A stretch of DNA of 64,000 nucleotides from Rhizobium sp. SL86. Lineage in GTDB: Bacteria > Pseudomonadota > Alphaproteobacteria > Rhizobiales > Rhizobiaceae. The stretch covers positions 1,302,001 to 1,366,000 of the forward strand of contig NZ_JAPPRJ010000001.1 in assembly GCF_026672545.1 (NCBI RefSeq). The letters run 5' to 3'. Under the pieces are notes generated by a model that saw only the letters and a program-made list of their open reading frames with translations, ran no database searches and was not told the DNA's origin. Below, in pieces: positions 16,363 through 24,794 of the stretch (positions within the stretch are counted from its first letter, which is position 1; every line of letters starts with the position of its first letter). Made by a program: the position numbers and the translations under genes.

Positions 16363-17477
16363 CCTTTCCTGTCGGCGAGCCGATGGAGGTTGGCTTGAAG
16401 AAAATGCGGCGAAAGCTCCGCGTGAACGCTGGCGGCCGTTTCCGTGGTCAGCGCACCGAGAAGGGCTCCAGTGCTGGCAGCCTCGATCGTGCTGTCCCCC
16501 GCCAGCAGGCGATGCAGGGTTCCGGCAATCATGGCGTCGCCCGCCCCGGTCATATCGACCGGAGCCGCCTCGACCGACGGCACATGGACGGCGTCCCTGC
16601 CGGAAGTCACCGCCATCCCCCGGCTTCCCATGGTCACAACGGCTTCCGACACTCCCCGATGCGTCAAGGCCCGGGCAGCCTCGAAAGCATCCTTTGCCGG
16701 TGCCAAACCGTCACGTTCCAGGAGGGCATTCGCCTCGTCGAGGTTCATGAACAGAAGATCGATTCCCGAAAGATCCGAAGGGAGTCGCACGACCTTCGGC
16801 GTCGAGACGGCATCGATGGCCAGGCGGAAGCGCGCACCCTTGCGCCGCGCGATCAGGTGATGCAGCACTTCGGCCGGAAGATTGCAGTCGGCAAAAACGA
16901 GGCTCGATGCCGCCAGATGCGGCCAGGCCCGATCGATATGGGCCGGCTGGAACAGATCGAATATGCCCATGTCGGCAAGCCCGATCACCATTTCGCCGGA
17001 CGGATCGAGTACCGCAGCATATTCTGCCGTCGGCCGCTCGCTGACGGTGACCACCTGGCTTACATCCGCACCACGTCCCTTCAGGTGCGCCAGAAGCGCC
17101 TGCCCCGTCTCGTCTTCCCCGACGATCGAGATGAAACTGACCGGTGTGCCGAGGAGAGCCAGATTTTCGGCCACGTTGCGCGCCACGCCGCCAAAGCTTC
17201 TCGAACCATCCACCGGATTGGAGGTGGCCGGGATGACCGGTCGGCGGGCACGATATTTTCGATCGAAAACAGCGCCACCAATGCAGGTGGCCCGTGACGG
17301 TTCCGGCAGCACATAACCCCGCCCGAGGATGTGGCCCTTGGCAACCAGCTGGACGATGTGCGCTGCGACCGTCGAGCGCGCCAGGCCCAACTGGTCGGCA
17401 ATCTCCTGCTGTCCTGCAAAGGGATTGTCCTGAATGATCTTCAGGATTGCCTGTTCCTGCGTGCCCAGTTCGCTCAT
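16359..17477 (-). CDS. psuK: Pseudouridine kinase with N-terminal winged helix
   Basis: A 372-residue PfkB-family sugar kinase with an extra DNA-binding domain. Residues 1-55 form a winged helix-turn-helix (QEIADQLGLARSTVAAHIVQLV). The kinase follows, with SFGGVARNVAENLALLG near residue 95 and the catalytic DMTGAGDA motif near residue 315. With psuG downstream it would phosphorylate pseudouridine to its 5'-phosphate. The fused HTH domain makes it likely that the enzyme also senses its substrate and represses its own operon through the palindrome 44 bases upstream. Such HTH-PfkB fusions are known; their DNA targets are mostly untested. Confidence 0.88.
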   Translation of the reverse strand: MSELGTQEQAILKIIQDNPFAGQQEIADQLGLARSTVAAHIVQLVAKGHILGRGYVLPEPSRATCIGGAVFDRKYRARRPVIPATSNPVDGSRSFGGVARNVAENLALLGTPVSFISIVGEDETGQALLAHLKGRGADVSQVVTVSERPTAEYAAVLDPSGEMVIGLADMGIFDLFQPAHIDRAWPHLAASSLVFADCNLPAEVLHHLIARRKGARFRLAIDAVSTPKVVRLPSDLSGIDLLFMNLDEANALLERDGLAPAKDAFEAARALTHRGVSEAVVTMGSRGMAVTSGRDAVHVPSVEAAPVDMTGAGDAMIAGTLHRLLAGDSTIEAASTGALLGALTTETAASVHAELSPHFLQANLHRLADRKG

Positions 17478-17520
17478 CGTCGCCTCAATCGTCTCTCAGT
17501 TCAGCTATAAAACTTCTGTT

Positions 17521-17535
17521 TATGTTGTCAACATA
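17521..17535. promoter_or_regulatory. Palindromic operator of psuKG
   Basis: A perfect 15-base palindrome, TATGTTG-T-CAACATA, lies 44 bases upstream of the psuK start in an AT-rich patch. It is a likely binding site for a dimeric regulator, most simply the HTH domain fused to PsuK itself. Confidence 0.6.
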
Positions 17536-17599
17536 TGTTACTGCGGCAATTTCAGAGGACCTCCTGTTGCAGAAGATCATGAAAGGTGAGCGGCAGCGC

Positions 17600-17625
17600 G
17601 GAACGAAAATCTGCTGATCGATGTT
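17600..17625 (+). promoter_or_regulatory. EcfG-like promoter for the DUF1236 gene
   Basis: GGAAC (17600-17604) is followed after 17 bases by TGTT (17622-17625), one mismatch from GGAAC-N17-CGTT. Transcription would start near 17632, about 30 bases before the ATG. Confidence 0.4.
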
Positions 17626-17661
17626 GTTGGGCCATTGGATGATCACAGAGGAGACAACCCA

Positions 17662-18057
17662 ATGCGTAAGTTCATGCTGACTTCGGCTGCTGTTATAGCA
17701 GCGCTTTTCGCAACGGAAGCTGCAGCCCAGGACGGCACCGTGAATGGTGCGGCCGGTGGCGCGATTACCGGCGCCATTGTCGGCGGTCCGATCGGTGCCG
17801 CAGTCGGTGGTATTGCCGGTGCAGCAATCGGCACCGCGATCGATCCGCCACCACAGGAGGTCGTGACCTATGTGCGCCAGCAGCCCGCGCCGCAGCCGGT
17901 CGTTCTCGAGCGCCAGGTGGTTGTCGGTGAAGCGATCCCGGAAACCGTCGTTCTGACGCCGGTTCCGCAGCACCGGGACTATGCCTATGCCGTTGTCAAC
18001 GAACAGCGCGTAATCGTTGATCCCAAGTCCTACAAGGTCGTCCAGATCATCGATTGA
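17662..18057 (+). CDS. DUF1236 family exported protein
   Basis: A 131-residue exported protein. Residues 1-22 are a Sec signal peptide ending at AAA. Residues 25-58 are a Gly/Ala-rich segment with glycine-zipper repeats (GGAITGAIVGGPIGAAVGG), which often packs in membranes. The C-terminal 30 residues (YAYAVVNEQRVIVDP) are the DUF1236 motif common in rhizobial envelope proteins. GGAG lies nine bases before the ATG. The gene stands alone after an EcfG-like promoter, suggesting envelope stress. No biochemical function is known. Confidence 0.85.
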   Translation: MRKFMLTSAAVIAALFATEAAAQDGTVNGAAGGAITGAIVGGPIGAAVGGIAGAAIGTAIDPPPQEVVTYVRQQPAPQPVVLERQVVVGEAIPETVVLTPVPQHRDYAYAVVNEQRVIVDPKSYKVVQIID

Positions 18058-18078
18058 TCCAGACACGAGGACTGGCGG

Positions 18079-18107
18079 AGGGCTGGCGTCAGGGTGGCGC
18101 CGGCCCT
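18079..18107. terminator. Terminator between convergent genes
   Basis: AGGGCTGGCG (18079-18088) pairs with CGCCGGCCCT (18098-18107), with one G-T pair and a nine-base loop, followed by TCGCTTC. It separates the DUF1236 gene from convergent pncB. The T-tract is poor. Confidence 0.55.
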
Positions 18108-18112
18108 TCGCT

Positions 18113-19420
18113 TCAGACGAGGACGGCCTGTTCGACGCGGTCTTCCTGGCCGAAGAAACGCAGGTAACGCTGCACCTCATCCGGATCGCCCGTCGCCTTG
18201 CGCGGATTGTCGGACAGCTTCACCGCCGGGCGGCCATTCGCCTCGCTGACCTTGCAGACGATGGAAATCGGCTTCAGCCCGTCGATCTGGCTCGGCGCGC
18301 AGCCGGCAAAATCATTGGTGAGGTTGGTGCCCCAGCCGAAACCCATCCGCACCTGGCCTTCGAAATGGCGATAGGTGTCGATGATGGCATCGACGTCCAG
18401 ACCGTCGGAAAAGATCAGAAGCTTCTGCTTCGGATCACGGCCCATCTTCTTCCACCAGGCAATGATCTTTTCACCGCCTTCGATTGGCGGAGCGCTGTCC
18501 GGCCGGAAACCCGTCCAGTCGGCCACCCATTCCGGCGCGTCACGCAGGAAGGATGCGGTGCCGAAGGCATCCGGAAGCACGATCAGCAGATTACCGCCGT
18601 AGAGCCGGTTCCAGTCCTTCAAGACCTTGTAGGGTGCGGCCCTGAGTTCCGCTTCGCTATTGGCCAGCGCTGCGACCACCATCGGCAGTTCATGCGCGTT
18701 TGTGCCGACGGCTTCCAGGTCCGAATCCATGGCCAGCAGCACATTGCTGGTGCCGGTAAAGGCCGGCCCGATGCCTTCCTTCAAGGCCTCGACGCACCAG
18801 CGCTGCCACAAAAAGCTGTGACGACGGCGGGTGCCGAAATCGGAGATGCGCAGGCCGGGAAGCGTTCTCAGCCGCTCCACCTTTTCCCACATCTTTGCCT
18901 TGGCACGCGCGTAGAGCACATCCAGCGTGAAGGGGCCGAGCGATTTCATCGCGGCGCGGGAGCGCAATTCGTTGATGATGGCGAGCGCCGGAATTTCCCA
19001 CATGGTGGTATCCGTCCAGCGGCCATGGAAGGTCAGTTCATATTGGCCGTCGCGCTTGGAAAGTTCGTATTCCGGCAGCTGATAATGGGCAAGCCAGGCC
19101 AGGAACTCCGGCTCAAAGATCTGCGAACGTCCATAGAAGGTGTTGCCGGCGAGCCAGATCAGTTCCTTCTTGGACAGCCTGAGCGACCGGGCGTGGTCCA
19201 GCTGGTTGCGCAGTTCCTGCTCGTCGATCTCGTCCGCCAATCTGACACTCTTCGTGCGGTTGATCAGCGAAAAGGTGACATCCGTCTCAGGATAGAGCTT
19301 CCAGATCATCTGCAGCATCAGCAGCTTGTAGAAGTCCGTATCGATGAGACTGCGGATGATCGGATCGAGTTTCCACGTGTGGTTATACACACGCCGGGCG
19401 ATATCGGTCTTTGCTGCCAT
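18113..19420 (-). CDS. pncB: Nicotinate phosphoribosyltransferase
   Basis: A 435-residue enzyme of NAD salvage that joins nicotinate to PRPP in the cytoplasm. It is recognised by the N-terminal [19 protein letters not shown] block, [15 protein letters not shown], and the phosphoribosyl-binding part with SDGLDVDAI and [10 protein letters not shown]. The ATG at 19420 is chosen because it gives the usual rhizobial length and follows AGAGGCAG; an upstream ATG would add 18 unconserved residues. It appears to be a single gene. Confidence 0.93.
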   Translation of the reverse strand: MAAKTDIARRVYNHTWKLDPIIRSLIDTDFYKLLMLQMIWKLYPETDVTFSLINRTKSVRLADEIDEQELRNQLDHARSLRLSKKELIWLAGNTFYGRSQIFEPEFLAWLAHYQLPEYELSKRDGQYELTFHGRWTDTTMWEIPALAIINELRSRAAMKSLGPFTLDVLYARAKAKMWEKVERLRTLPGLRISDFGTRRRHSFLWQRWCVEALKEGIGPAFTGTSNVLLAMDSDLEAVGTNAHELPMVVAALANSEAELRAAPYKVLKDWNRLYGGNLLIVLPDAFGTASFLRDAPEWVADWTGFRPDSAPPIEGGEKIIAWWKKMGRDPKQKLLIFSDGLDVDAIIDTYRHFEGQVRMGFGWGTNLTNDFAGCAPSQIDGLKPISIVCKVSEANGRPAVKLSDNPRKATGDPDEVQRYLRFFGQEDRVEQAVLV

Positions 19421-19596
19421 GTCTGCCTCTGCTCCGACCCTCGCGGGCCCCTGGAGCATCCTTCCCTCGACCAAGAGGTTTCAGCACGACAACCTCCGCG
19501 CCCGTTATCGAAAAAAGCCGAAGCAAAGTCCAGAGATCCAACCATCAAATCGATTGATGTTGTCTGCTCGCGATTCGCCGGGCGTGTCGGTACCGG

Positions 19597-19881
19597 TTAC
19601 GGATTGGACGATGGCTGCGCGTTCGGATTGACCGGGGTTGTCTCGCCGGCTGGCGGTGTGGCGGTCTGTTCCGCCGGTGGCTCCGTTGCCTGCCCCCACC
19701 ACTCGGCAGCGCCCCAGGCAACCATGGCCAGCACCAGGCCGATGGCAAGCACCATAAAGACCGGCGTGCCGCGCCGGCCCTGGCGCGCTTCCGTCGCGCT
19801 GAGCGGTGTTTCGCCCGCCTGCGATGGGTGCCGGCCGCCCGGGGTTCTCGTGGTGTCGGGATTGGGTTTGCGCTCGTCCAT
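19597..19881 (-). CDS. Small single-span membrane protein
   Basis: A 94-residue protein with a charged, Pro/Thr/Arg-rich N-terminus (about 40 residues), one membrane helix (VFMVLAIGLVLAMVAWGAAEWWG, about residues 42-64) and a Pro/Thr/Asn-rich tail probably outside the membrane. GGAGGAG lies just before the ATG at 19881. An EcfG-like promoter 53 bases upstream suggests general-stress induction. I do not recognise a characterised family. A perfect 8-bp hairpin at 19900-19917 lies in its leader. Confidence 0.75.
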   Translation of the reverse strand: MDERKPNPDTTRTPGGRHPSQAGETPLSATEARQGRRGTPVFMVLAIGLVLAMVAWGAAEWWGQATEPPAEQTATPPAGETTPVNPNAQPSSNP

Positions 19882-19933
19882 GCCGTGCTCCTCCGCTGAG
19901 CCTGGCTCAAGCCAGGCGGCTTTATCGGATGGC

Positions 19934-19959
19934 AACGGTGCGCAACCGCACTTTGTTCC
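19934..19959 (-). promoter_or_regulatory. EcfG-like promoter for the small membrane protein
   Basis: Minus-strand GGAAC (19959-19955) and CGTT (19937-19934) are separated by 17 bases, an exact match to the EcfG pattern. It lies between the yejF stop and the small gene, giving that gene its own stress promoter. Confidence 0.6.
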
Positions 19960-19967
19960 CGAACGGG

Positions 19968-21596
19968 CTACTGGCTGATGCTGGACGCGTCGATCGCCTT
20001 CAGATTGAAGGCGGCCGCCATCAGCGCTTTGGTGTAGTCGCTCTTCGGGCTGGCGAAAATGTCTGCCGAGGGGCCTTCCTCCATCACCTTGCCGCCGCGC
20101 ATGACGATGACGTGGTTGGCGAGCGCCCGTACCACCTTCAGGTCGTGGCTGATGAAAAGATAGGCCAGATCATGCTTCTTCTGCAGGTCGCGCAGCAGGT
20201 CAACCACCTGCGCCTGCACGGTCATATCGAGCGCGGAGGTCGGCTCGTCCAGCATCACGAAACGCGGCTTCAGCACCATGGCACGCGCAATCGCAATACG
20301 CTGGCGCTGACCACCGGAAAATTCGTGCGGGTACCGCCAGCGGGTGGCCGGGTCGAGCCCAACCTCATCAAGTGCTGCCGCCACCGCCTGGTCGCGCTCT
20401 TCCGCCGACAGCTGCGGTTCATGCACTTTCAGCCCTTCGGCAATGATTTCGCCGACCGACATCCGCGGGCTGAGCGAGCCGTAAGGATCCTGGAAGACCA
20501 CCTGCAGCCGGTCGCGCAAGGGGCGCATCTGCTTGAAGGAGTAACTGCCGATGTCGCTGCCGACAAAACTGATGCGGCCTTGCGACGAAATCAGCCGCGC
20601 CAGCGCAAGCCCCAGCGTCGTCTTGCCCGATCCGGACTCGCCGACCACGCCGACCGTCTCGCCGGCACGCAGAACAATGTCGATGCCATCGACCGCCTTC
20701 ACATGATCCACCACCCGCCGGAAGAAACCGGCCTTGATGGGGAACCAGACCTTGATGTCCTGCCCCTCCATCACGACCGGGCGTGACGGATCGGCGAGCG
20801 GCGGCTCGCCGCGCGGCTCGGAGGACAGAAGGTGCCGGGTGTACTCATGCTGCGGGTTCTCGAACACAACTTCGACCGCGCCGGTTTCGACGATCTTTCC
20901 CTTGGTCATGACGCAGACACGATCGGCGAACCGCCGGACGATGCCGAGATCATGGGTGATGAACAGGATCGACATGCCGTATTCGCGCTGGAGGTTTTTC
21001 AGGAGCTCCAGGATCTGCGCCTGCACCGTCACGTCCAGCGCGGTCGTCGGTTCATCGGCGATCAGCAATTTCGGCCGGTTGGCGAGCGCCATGGCAATCA
21101 TCACACGCTGGCGCTGGCCGCCGGAAAGCTCGTGCGGATAGGCCTTCAGCCGCTTTTCCGCCTCGCGAATGCCGACTTGCTGCAGCAGTTCCAGCGTGCG
21201 CGTACGGGCAGCCTGCGGCGTCATCGCCTGGTGCAGTTCGAGGATCTCGCCCACCTGCTGCTCGATCGTGTGCAGAGGATTGAGCGAGGTCATCGGCTCC
21301 TGGAAGATCATGGTGATGTCATTGCCGCGCACCGCGCGCAGCTCCCGTTCCGTCACCTTCAACAGGTCGCGGCCTTCAAAGAAGATTTCACCCGAGGGAT
21401 GGCTCGCAGCCGGATAGGGCAGAAGCTGCAACACGGAATTGGCGGTAACCGATTTTCCCGAGCCTGATTCGCCGACGAGAGCCATCACTTCGCCCGGGGC
21501 AATCTCGAAGGACACCCGATCGACGGCGAATGTTTCGTTGCCTCCCTGGTGGAAGGCGACGGACAGATCGCGGACGGAGAGGAGCGGATTGGTCAT
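19968..21596 (-). CDS. yejF: Peptide ABC transporter dual ATPase YejF
   Basis: A 542-residue protein with two ABC ATPase domains in one chain. The first has Walker A GESGSGKS near residues 38-45 and signature LSGGQRQR; the second has GESGSGKT in its first quarter and signature [14 protein letters not shown]. This is the arrangement of YejF, the ATPase of the YejABEF oligopeptide importer (microcin C uptake and peptide resistance in other bacteria). The ATG overlaps the stop of the upstream toxin gene by four bases, so its translation is coupled to that gene rather than directly to yejE. Last gene of the operon. Confidence 0.93.
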   Translation of the reverse strand: MTNPLLSVRDLSVAFHQGGNETFAVDRVSFEIAPGEVMALVGESGSGKSVTANSVLQLLPYPAASHPSGEIFFEGRDLLKVTERELRAVRGNDITMIFQEPMTSLNPLHTIEQQVGEILELHQAMTPQAARTRTLELLQQVGIREAEKRLKAYPHELSGGQRQRVMIAMALANRPKLLIADEPTTALDVTVQAQILELLKNLQREYGMSILFITHDLGIVRRFADRVCVMTKGKIVETGAVEVVFENPQHEYTRHLLSSEPRGEPPLADPSRPVVMEGQDIKVWFPIKAGFFRRVVDHVKAVDGIDIVLRAGETVGVVGESGSGKTTLGLALARLISSQGRISFVGSDIGSYSFKQMRPLRDRLQVVFQDPYGSLSPRMSVGEIIAEGLKVHEPQLSAEERDQAVAAALDEVGLDPATRWRYPHEFSGGQRQRIAIARAMVLKPRFVMLDEPTSALDMTVQAQVVDLLRDLQKKHDLAYLFISHDLKVVRALANHVIVMRGGKVMEEGPSADIFASPKSDYTKALMAAAFNLKAIDASSISQ

Positions 21597-22093
21597 GCGG
21601 TCATACTTTCCAGCAGGGCCGTGAGAGTGGGTTCGTCGGGACGAATGATAGTGAGTGGCGAGTAGGGCAGACGCCCCAGCACGGGGTGAATAATCTGGTC
21701 AAGGGCGTGGATGCCTTTATCGGCACTGATGAAACCGTTCGCTCCTGCGATCAGAGCAGTGGCCAGCTGAATGCCATCTGGCAGCTTCAGGCCCTGCCGG
21801 GTGGCTCTCAGCAAAGCTGCGAGATCAAGTACGTCATGCGATACTGGACGTATATCCAGCCACGACAAACCGCCAAGCCAGGATCGATAGGCGTTGATCA
21901 GCTGCATCTCTCCGTCCCGGTACGGCTTGACCAGAAGCTCCGAGAGGGTCAATGCGCTTGTCATCAAAAGCGGCGCGGGCTTTGACGCCGCCACGGTGAT
22001 AATCTGTTCCAGCAAACGTCGCGCGGCGCCTTCGCCTTCGTTCAGAAGGATCAGCGCATTGGTATCGAGATAGAGACGGTGATCCACCGTCAT
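21593..22093 (-). CDS. vapC: PIN-domain toxin (VapC-like)
   Basis: A 166-residue PIN-domain protein, a presumed metal-dependent RNase. The four acidic active-site residues of PIN toxins are present: Asp10 (LYLDTNAL), Glu52 (TLSELL), Asp106 (KLPDGIQLAT) and Asp125 (FISADKGI). It is slightly longer than typical VapC (about 130-140 residues). Its ATG overlaps the antitoxin stop by four bases and its stop overlaps the yejF ATG by four bases, so it is locked into the transporter operon. In VapC proteins the target is usually tRNA or rRNA; the target here is unknown. Confidence 0.82.
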   Translation of the reverse strand: MTVDHRLYLDTNALILLNEGEGAARRLLEQIITVAASKPAPLLMTSALTLSELLVKPYRDGEMQLINAYRSWLGGLSWLDIRPVSHDVLDLAALLRATRQGLKLPDGIQLATALIAGANGFISADKGIHALDQIIHPVLGRLPYSPLTIIRPDEPTLTALLESMTA

Positions 22094-22341
22094 CGCTCGT
22101 CCCATTCGTCACGCAGCTCGCGGATGCGGCGCACGGCATCCTCAATCGAGACACGCTCCGCATTGTCGCGCCTGTACTCGTTGATCAGGCGCATCGATTC
22201 CGCGAAACCCATGGGCTGTCGTTCGACGCTGACATTTTCCACCTCCAGCACGACGCGCACGGTGGCACCCGGCTCCAGCCCCTCGCGCAAATCTTCCGGC
22301 AGACGGTCGACGGGATAATGCTCACGCACAATCTTGCTCAT
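22090..22341 (-). CDS. Putative antitoxin partner of the PIN toxin
   Basis: An 83-residue protein whose stop overlaps the PIN toxin start by four bases. The N-terminal half (HYPVDRLPEDLREGL, then GATVRVVLEVE) resembles the beginning of small antitoxins of PIN systems. The C-terminal half (IEDAVRRIRELRDEWDER) is a charged helix of the kind that wraps the toxin. GAGAGG lies before the ATG at 22341. It starts 64 bases after the yejE stop, so a private promoter in that gap is possible. The assignment rests on gene position and size more than on a family motif. Confidence 0.7.
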   Translation of the reverse strand: MSKIVREHYPVDRLPEDLREGLEPGATVRVVLEVENVSVERQPMGFAESMRLINEYRRDNAERVSIEDAVRRIRELRDEWDER

Positions 22342-22405
22342 GGCGCGCCTCTCGGTGTTCTCCGGGCGCCACTCTGCCACAAAACGGGCCGCAACACGAT
22401 GCCGC

Positions 22406-23560
22406 TCACCGGAACGTCTTCCTCGGATCAAACGCATCACGCACCGCTTCGCCGATGAAGATCAGGAGCGACAGCATGATCGACATGGCAAAAAAGGCCG
22501 TCAGCCCCAACCAGGGCGCCTGCAGGTTGTTCTTGCCCTGTGCGATCATTTCGCCGAGCGACGGCGAGCCGGGCGGCATGCCGAAACCGAGGAAATCGAG
22601 CGACGTCAGGGTGGCAATCGAGCCGGAGAGGATGAAGGGCAGGAAGGTCAGCGTCGCGACCATGGCATTCGGCAGCAGGTGGCGGAACATGATCGTCCAG
22701 TCGCCGACGCCGAGCGCCCGGGCGGCGCGCACATATTCGAAATTGCGCGCCCGCAGGAATTCGGCGCGCACGACGCCGACGAAACCCACCCACTGGAACA
22801 GTAGCATGACGCCAAGCAGCACGAAGAAACCGGGCGGCAGGATGGCGGCGATGATCAGCAGGATGTAGAGCGAGGGCATCGACGACCAGATCTCGATGAA
22901 GCGCTGCATCAGAAGATCCGTCCAGCCGCCGAAAAAGCCCTGGATGGCGCCGGCCGTCACACCGATCAGGGCTGAGAGTACCGTCAGCGCCAGGCCGAAG
23001 AGGACAGAAATCCGGAAACCATAGATGAGGCGCGCCAGCACATCGCGCGCCTGGTCATCCGTGCCCAGCCAGTTGAGATTACCGAGATTGCACTTTGGAT
23101 CGGCAACACCTTGTGGATAGGCGCTGCAGCGTTCCTCCGCACCCATCAGCCAGAAAGGCTGAGTTGGCGCCGAATGCGGGATTTCCGAATTAACGGTCTG
23201 ATAGGAGTAACGCACCGGTGGCCAGATCATCCAGCCATTGGCGTTGATCTCCTCCTGAATGAAGTCCGAGCGGTAATCGGTGGTCGCCAGAAAGCCGCCG
23301 AACTTTTCTTCCGGATAGTTGACGAGGACCGGCGCCAGAAGTTCGCCCTTGTAGGAGACGAGGATCGGTCGGTCGTTGGCTATCAGTTCGGCGCAGAGCG
23401 ACAGCCCGAACAGGATGAGGAAGATCCAGAACGACCAGTAGCCGCGCCGATTAGCCTTGAAATTCTGCCAGCGACGCAGATTGGTGGGCGAGATGCGCCG
23501 CGGACGCGGGACGGTCTGCGCAACGGTGTCGCGGGCCGAGATGGTGGCGGGAGCGCTCAT
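22406..23560 (-). CDS. yejE: Peptide ABC transporter permease YejE
   Basis: A 384-residue inner-membrane permease of the DppC/OppC type with the longer N-terminal and periplasmic region typical of YejE (the segment GNLNWLGTDDQARDVLARLIYGFRIS). The ABC-ATPase contact loop reads ARALGVGDWTIMFRHLLPNA. The ATG at 23560 overlaps the yejB stop (TGATG) and has a GGAGG five bases upstream; a GTG one codon earlier is possible. It pairs with YejB to form the channel for peptides delivered by YejA. Confidence 0.93.
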   Translation of the reverse strand: MSAPATISARDTVAQTVPRPRRISPTNLRRWQNFKANRRGYWSFWIFLILFGLSLCAELIANDRPILVSYKGELLAPVLVNYPEEKFGGFLATTDYRSDFIQEEINANGWMIWPPVRYSYQTVNSEIPHSAPTQPFWLMGAEERCSAYPQGVADPKCNLGNLNWLGTDDQARDVLARLIYGFRISVLFGLALTVLSALIGVTAGAIQGFFGGWTDLLMQRFIEIWSSMPSLYILLIIAAILPPGFFVLLGVMLLFQWVGFVGVVRAEFLRARNFEYVRAARALGVGDWTIMFRHLLPNAMVATLTFLPFILSGSIATLTSLDFLGFGMPPGSPSLGEMIAQGKNNLQAPWLGLTAFFAMSIMLSLLIFIGEAVRDAFDPRKTFR

Positions 23561-24639
23561 CACACCTCCCTCTTTTCAAAGTCGATGCGCGGATCGATCC
23601 AGGTGTAGATCAGGTCCGAGACGAGACCAACAACGAGGCCAAGCAGCGAGAAGATGTAGAGCGTGCCAAACACGATCGGATAATCGCGGTTGATGATCGC
23701 GAGATACCCGAGACGTCCCAGCCCATCGAGCGAGAAGATGTTCTCGATCAGCAACGAACCGGTGAAAAAGGCCGAGATGAAGGAGGCCGGAAAACCGGCA
23801 ATCACGATCAGCATGGCATTGCGGAAGACGTGGCCATAGAGCACCCGCCGCTCGGGCAAACCCTTGGCGCGGGCCGTGACCACATACTGTTTCTTGATCT
23901 CGTCGATGAAGGAATTCTTCGTCAGCAGCGTCGTGGTGGCAAAGGCCGAGAGCGAGAGCGCGATCAGGGGCAGCGTCAGATGCCAGAAATAGTCGGTGAT
24001 CTTCTGCCACCAGGGCAATTCGCTCCAGTTGTCGGACACCAGGCCGCGCAGCGGAAACCAGTCGAAGAAGGAACCGCCGGCAAACAGCACGATCAGCAGG
24101 ATGCCGAACAGGAAACTCGGCACGGCATAACCGATGATGATGACGCCGGAGGTCCAGACGTCGAAGGTGGAGCCATCCTTGACGGCCTTGCGGATGCCGA
24201 GCGGAATGGAGATCGCGTAAGAAGCGATCATGATCCAGACACCGAGCGAAATCGACACCGGCAGCTTGTCGATGATGAGATCGATGACTGGCGTATTGCG
24301 GAAGAAACTCTCGCCGAAATCGAAGCGGATGTAGTTGCCCATCATCTCAAGGAAGCGGGTGAGCGGCGGTTTGTCGAAGCCGAACTGCTTTTCGAGGCGT
24401 TCGATGAGTTCCGGATCGAGCCCCTGGGCGCCGCGATACCGCGCGTCATCGCCGCCCATCTGCTGCACGTCGGAACCGCCACCGGAGAGCCGGTCGCCGC
24501 TGTCTGAGCCTTGAATCTGGGCAATCACCTGTTCGACGGGACCGCCCGGCGCAAACTGGACGACAAGGAAGGAGATGCCCATGATGCCGACGATCGTCGG
24601 GATCATCAACAGCAGGCGCCGCAGGATATAGGCTCCCAT
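23560..24639 (-). CDS. yejB: Peptide ABC transporter permease YejB
   Basis: A 359-residue DppB-type permease. It starts [15 protein letters not shown], has the long insertion after the first membrane helix that marks YejB (region with [20 protein letters not shown]), and carries the ATPase contact loop [20 protein letters not shown]. It spans the inner membrane about six times. GCGGAG lies upstream of the ATG. A 155-base gap separates it from yejA; no clear promoter or terminator is visible there. Confidence 0.93.
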   Translation of the reverse strand: MGAYILRRLLLMIPTIVGIMGISFLVVQFAPGGPVEQVIAQIQGSDSGDRLSGGGSDVQQMGGDDARYRGAQGLDPELIERLEKQFGFDKPPLTRFLEMMGNYIRFDFGESFFRNTPVIDLIIDKLPVSISLGVWIMIASYAISIPLGIRKAVKDGSTFDVWTSGVIIIGYAVPSFLFGILLIVLFAGGSFFDWFPLRGLVSDNWSELPWWQKITDYFWHLTLPLIALSLSAFATTTLLTKNSFIDEIKKQYVVTARAKGLPERRVLYGHVFRNAMLIVIAGFPASFISAFFTGSLLIENIFSLDGLGRLGYLAIINRDYPIVFGTLYIFSLLGLVVGLVSDLIYTWIDPRIDFEKREV

Positions 24640-24794
24640 CAGGCCGCTCCGCCCAAGCCCGCACCGGGGCTGCAGATCTCATTCCTGGTCAAATCGCACT
24701 CTCTCCTGACATCCTTTTAGAATCAGCATGGTCTGTTATGTGGACTGTGTGGCAGCATTGGCGCAAGGATCTTGAACGGGGCTTTCGCCCGCGC

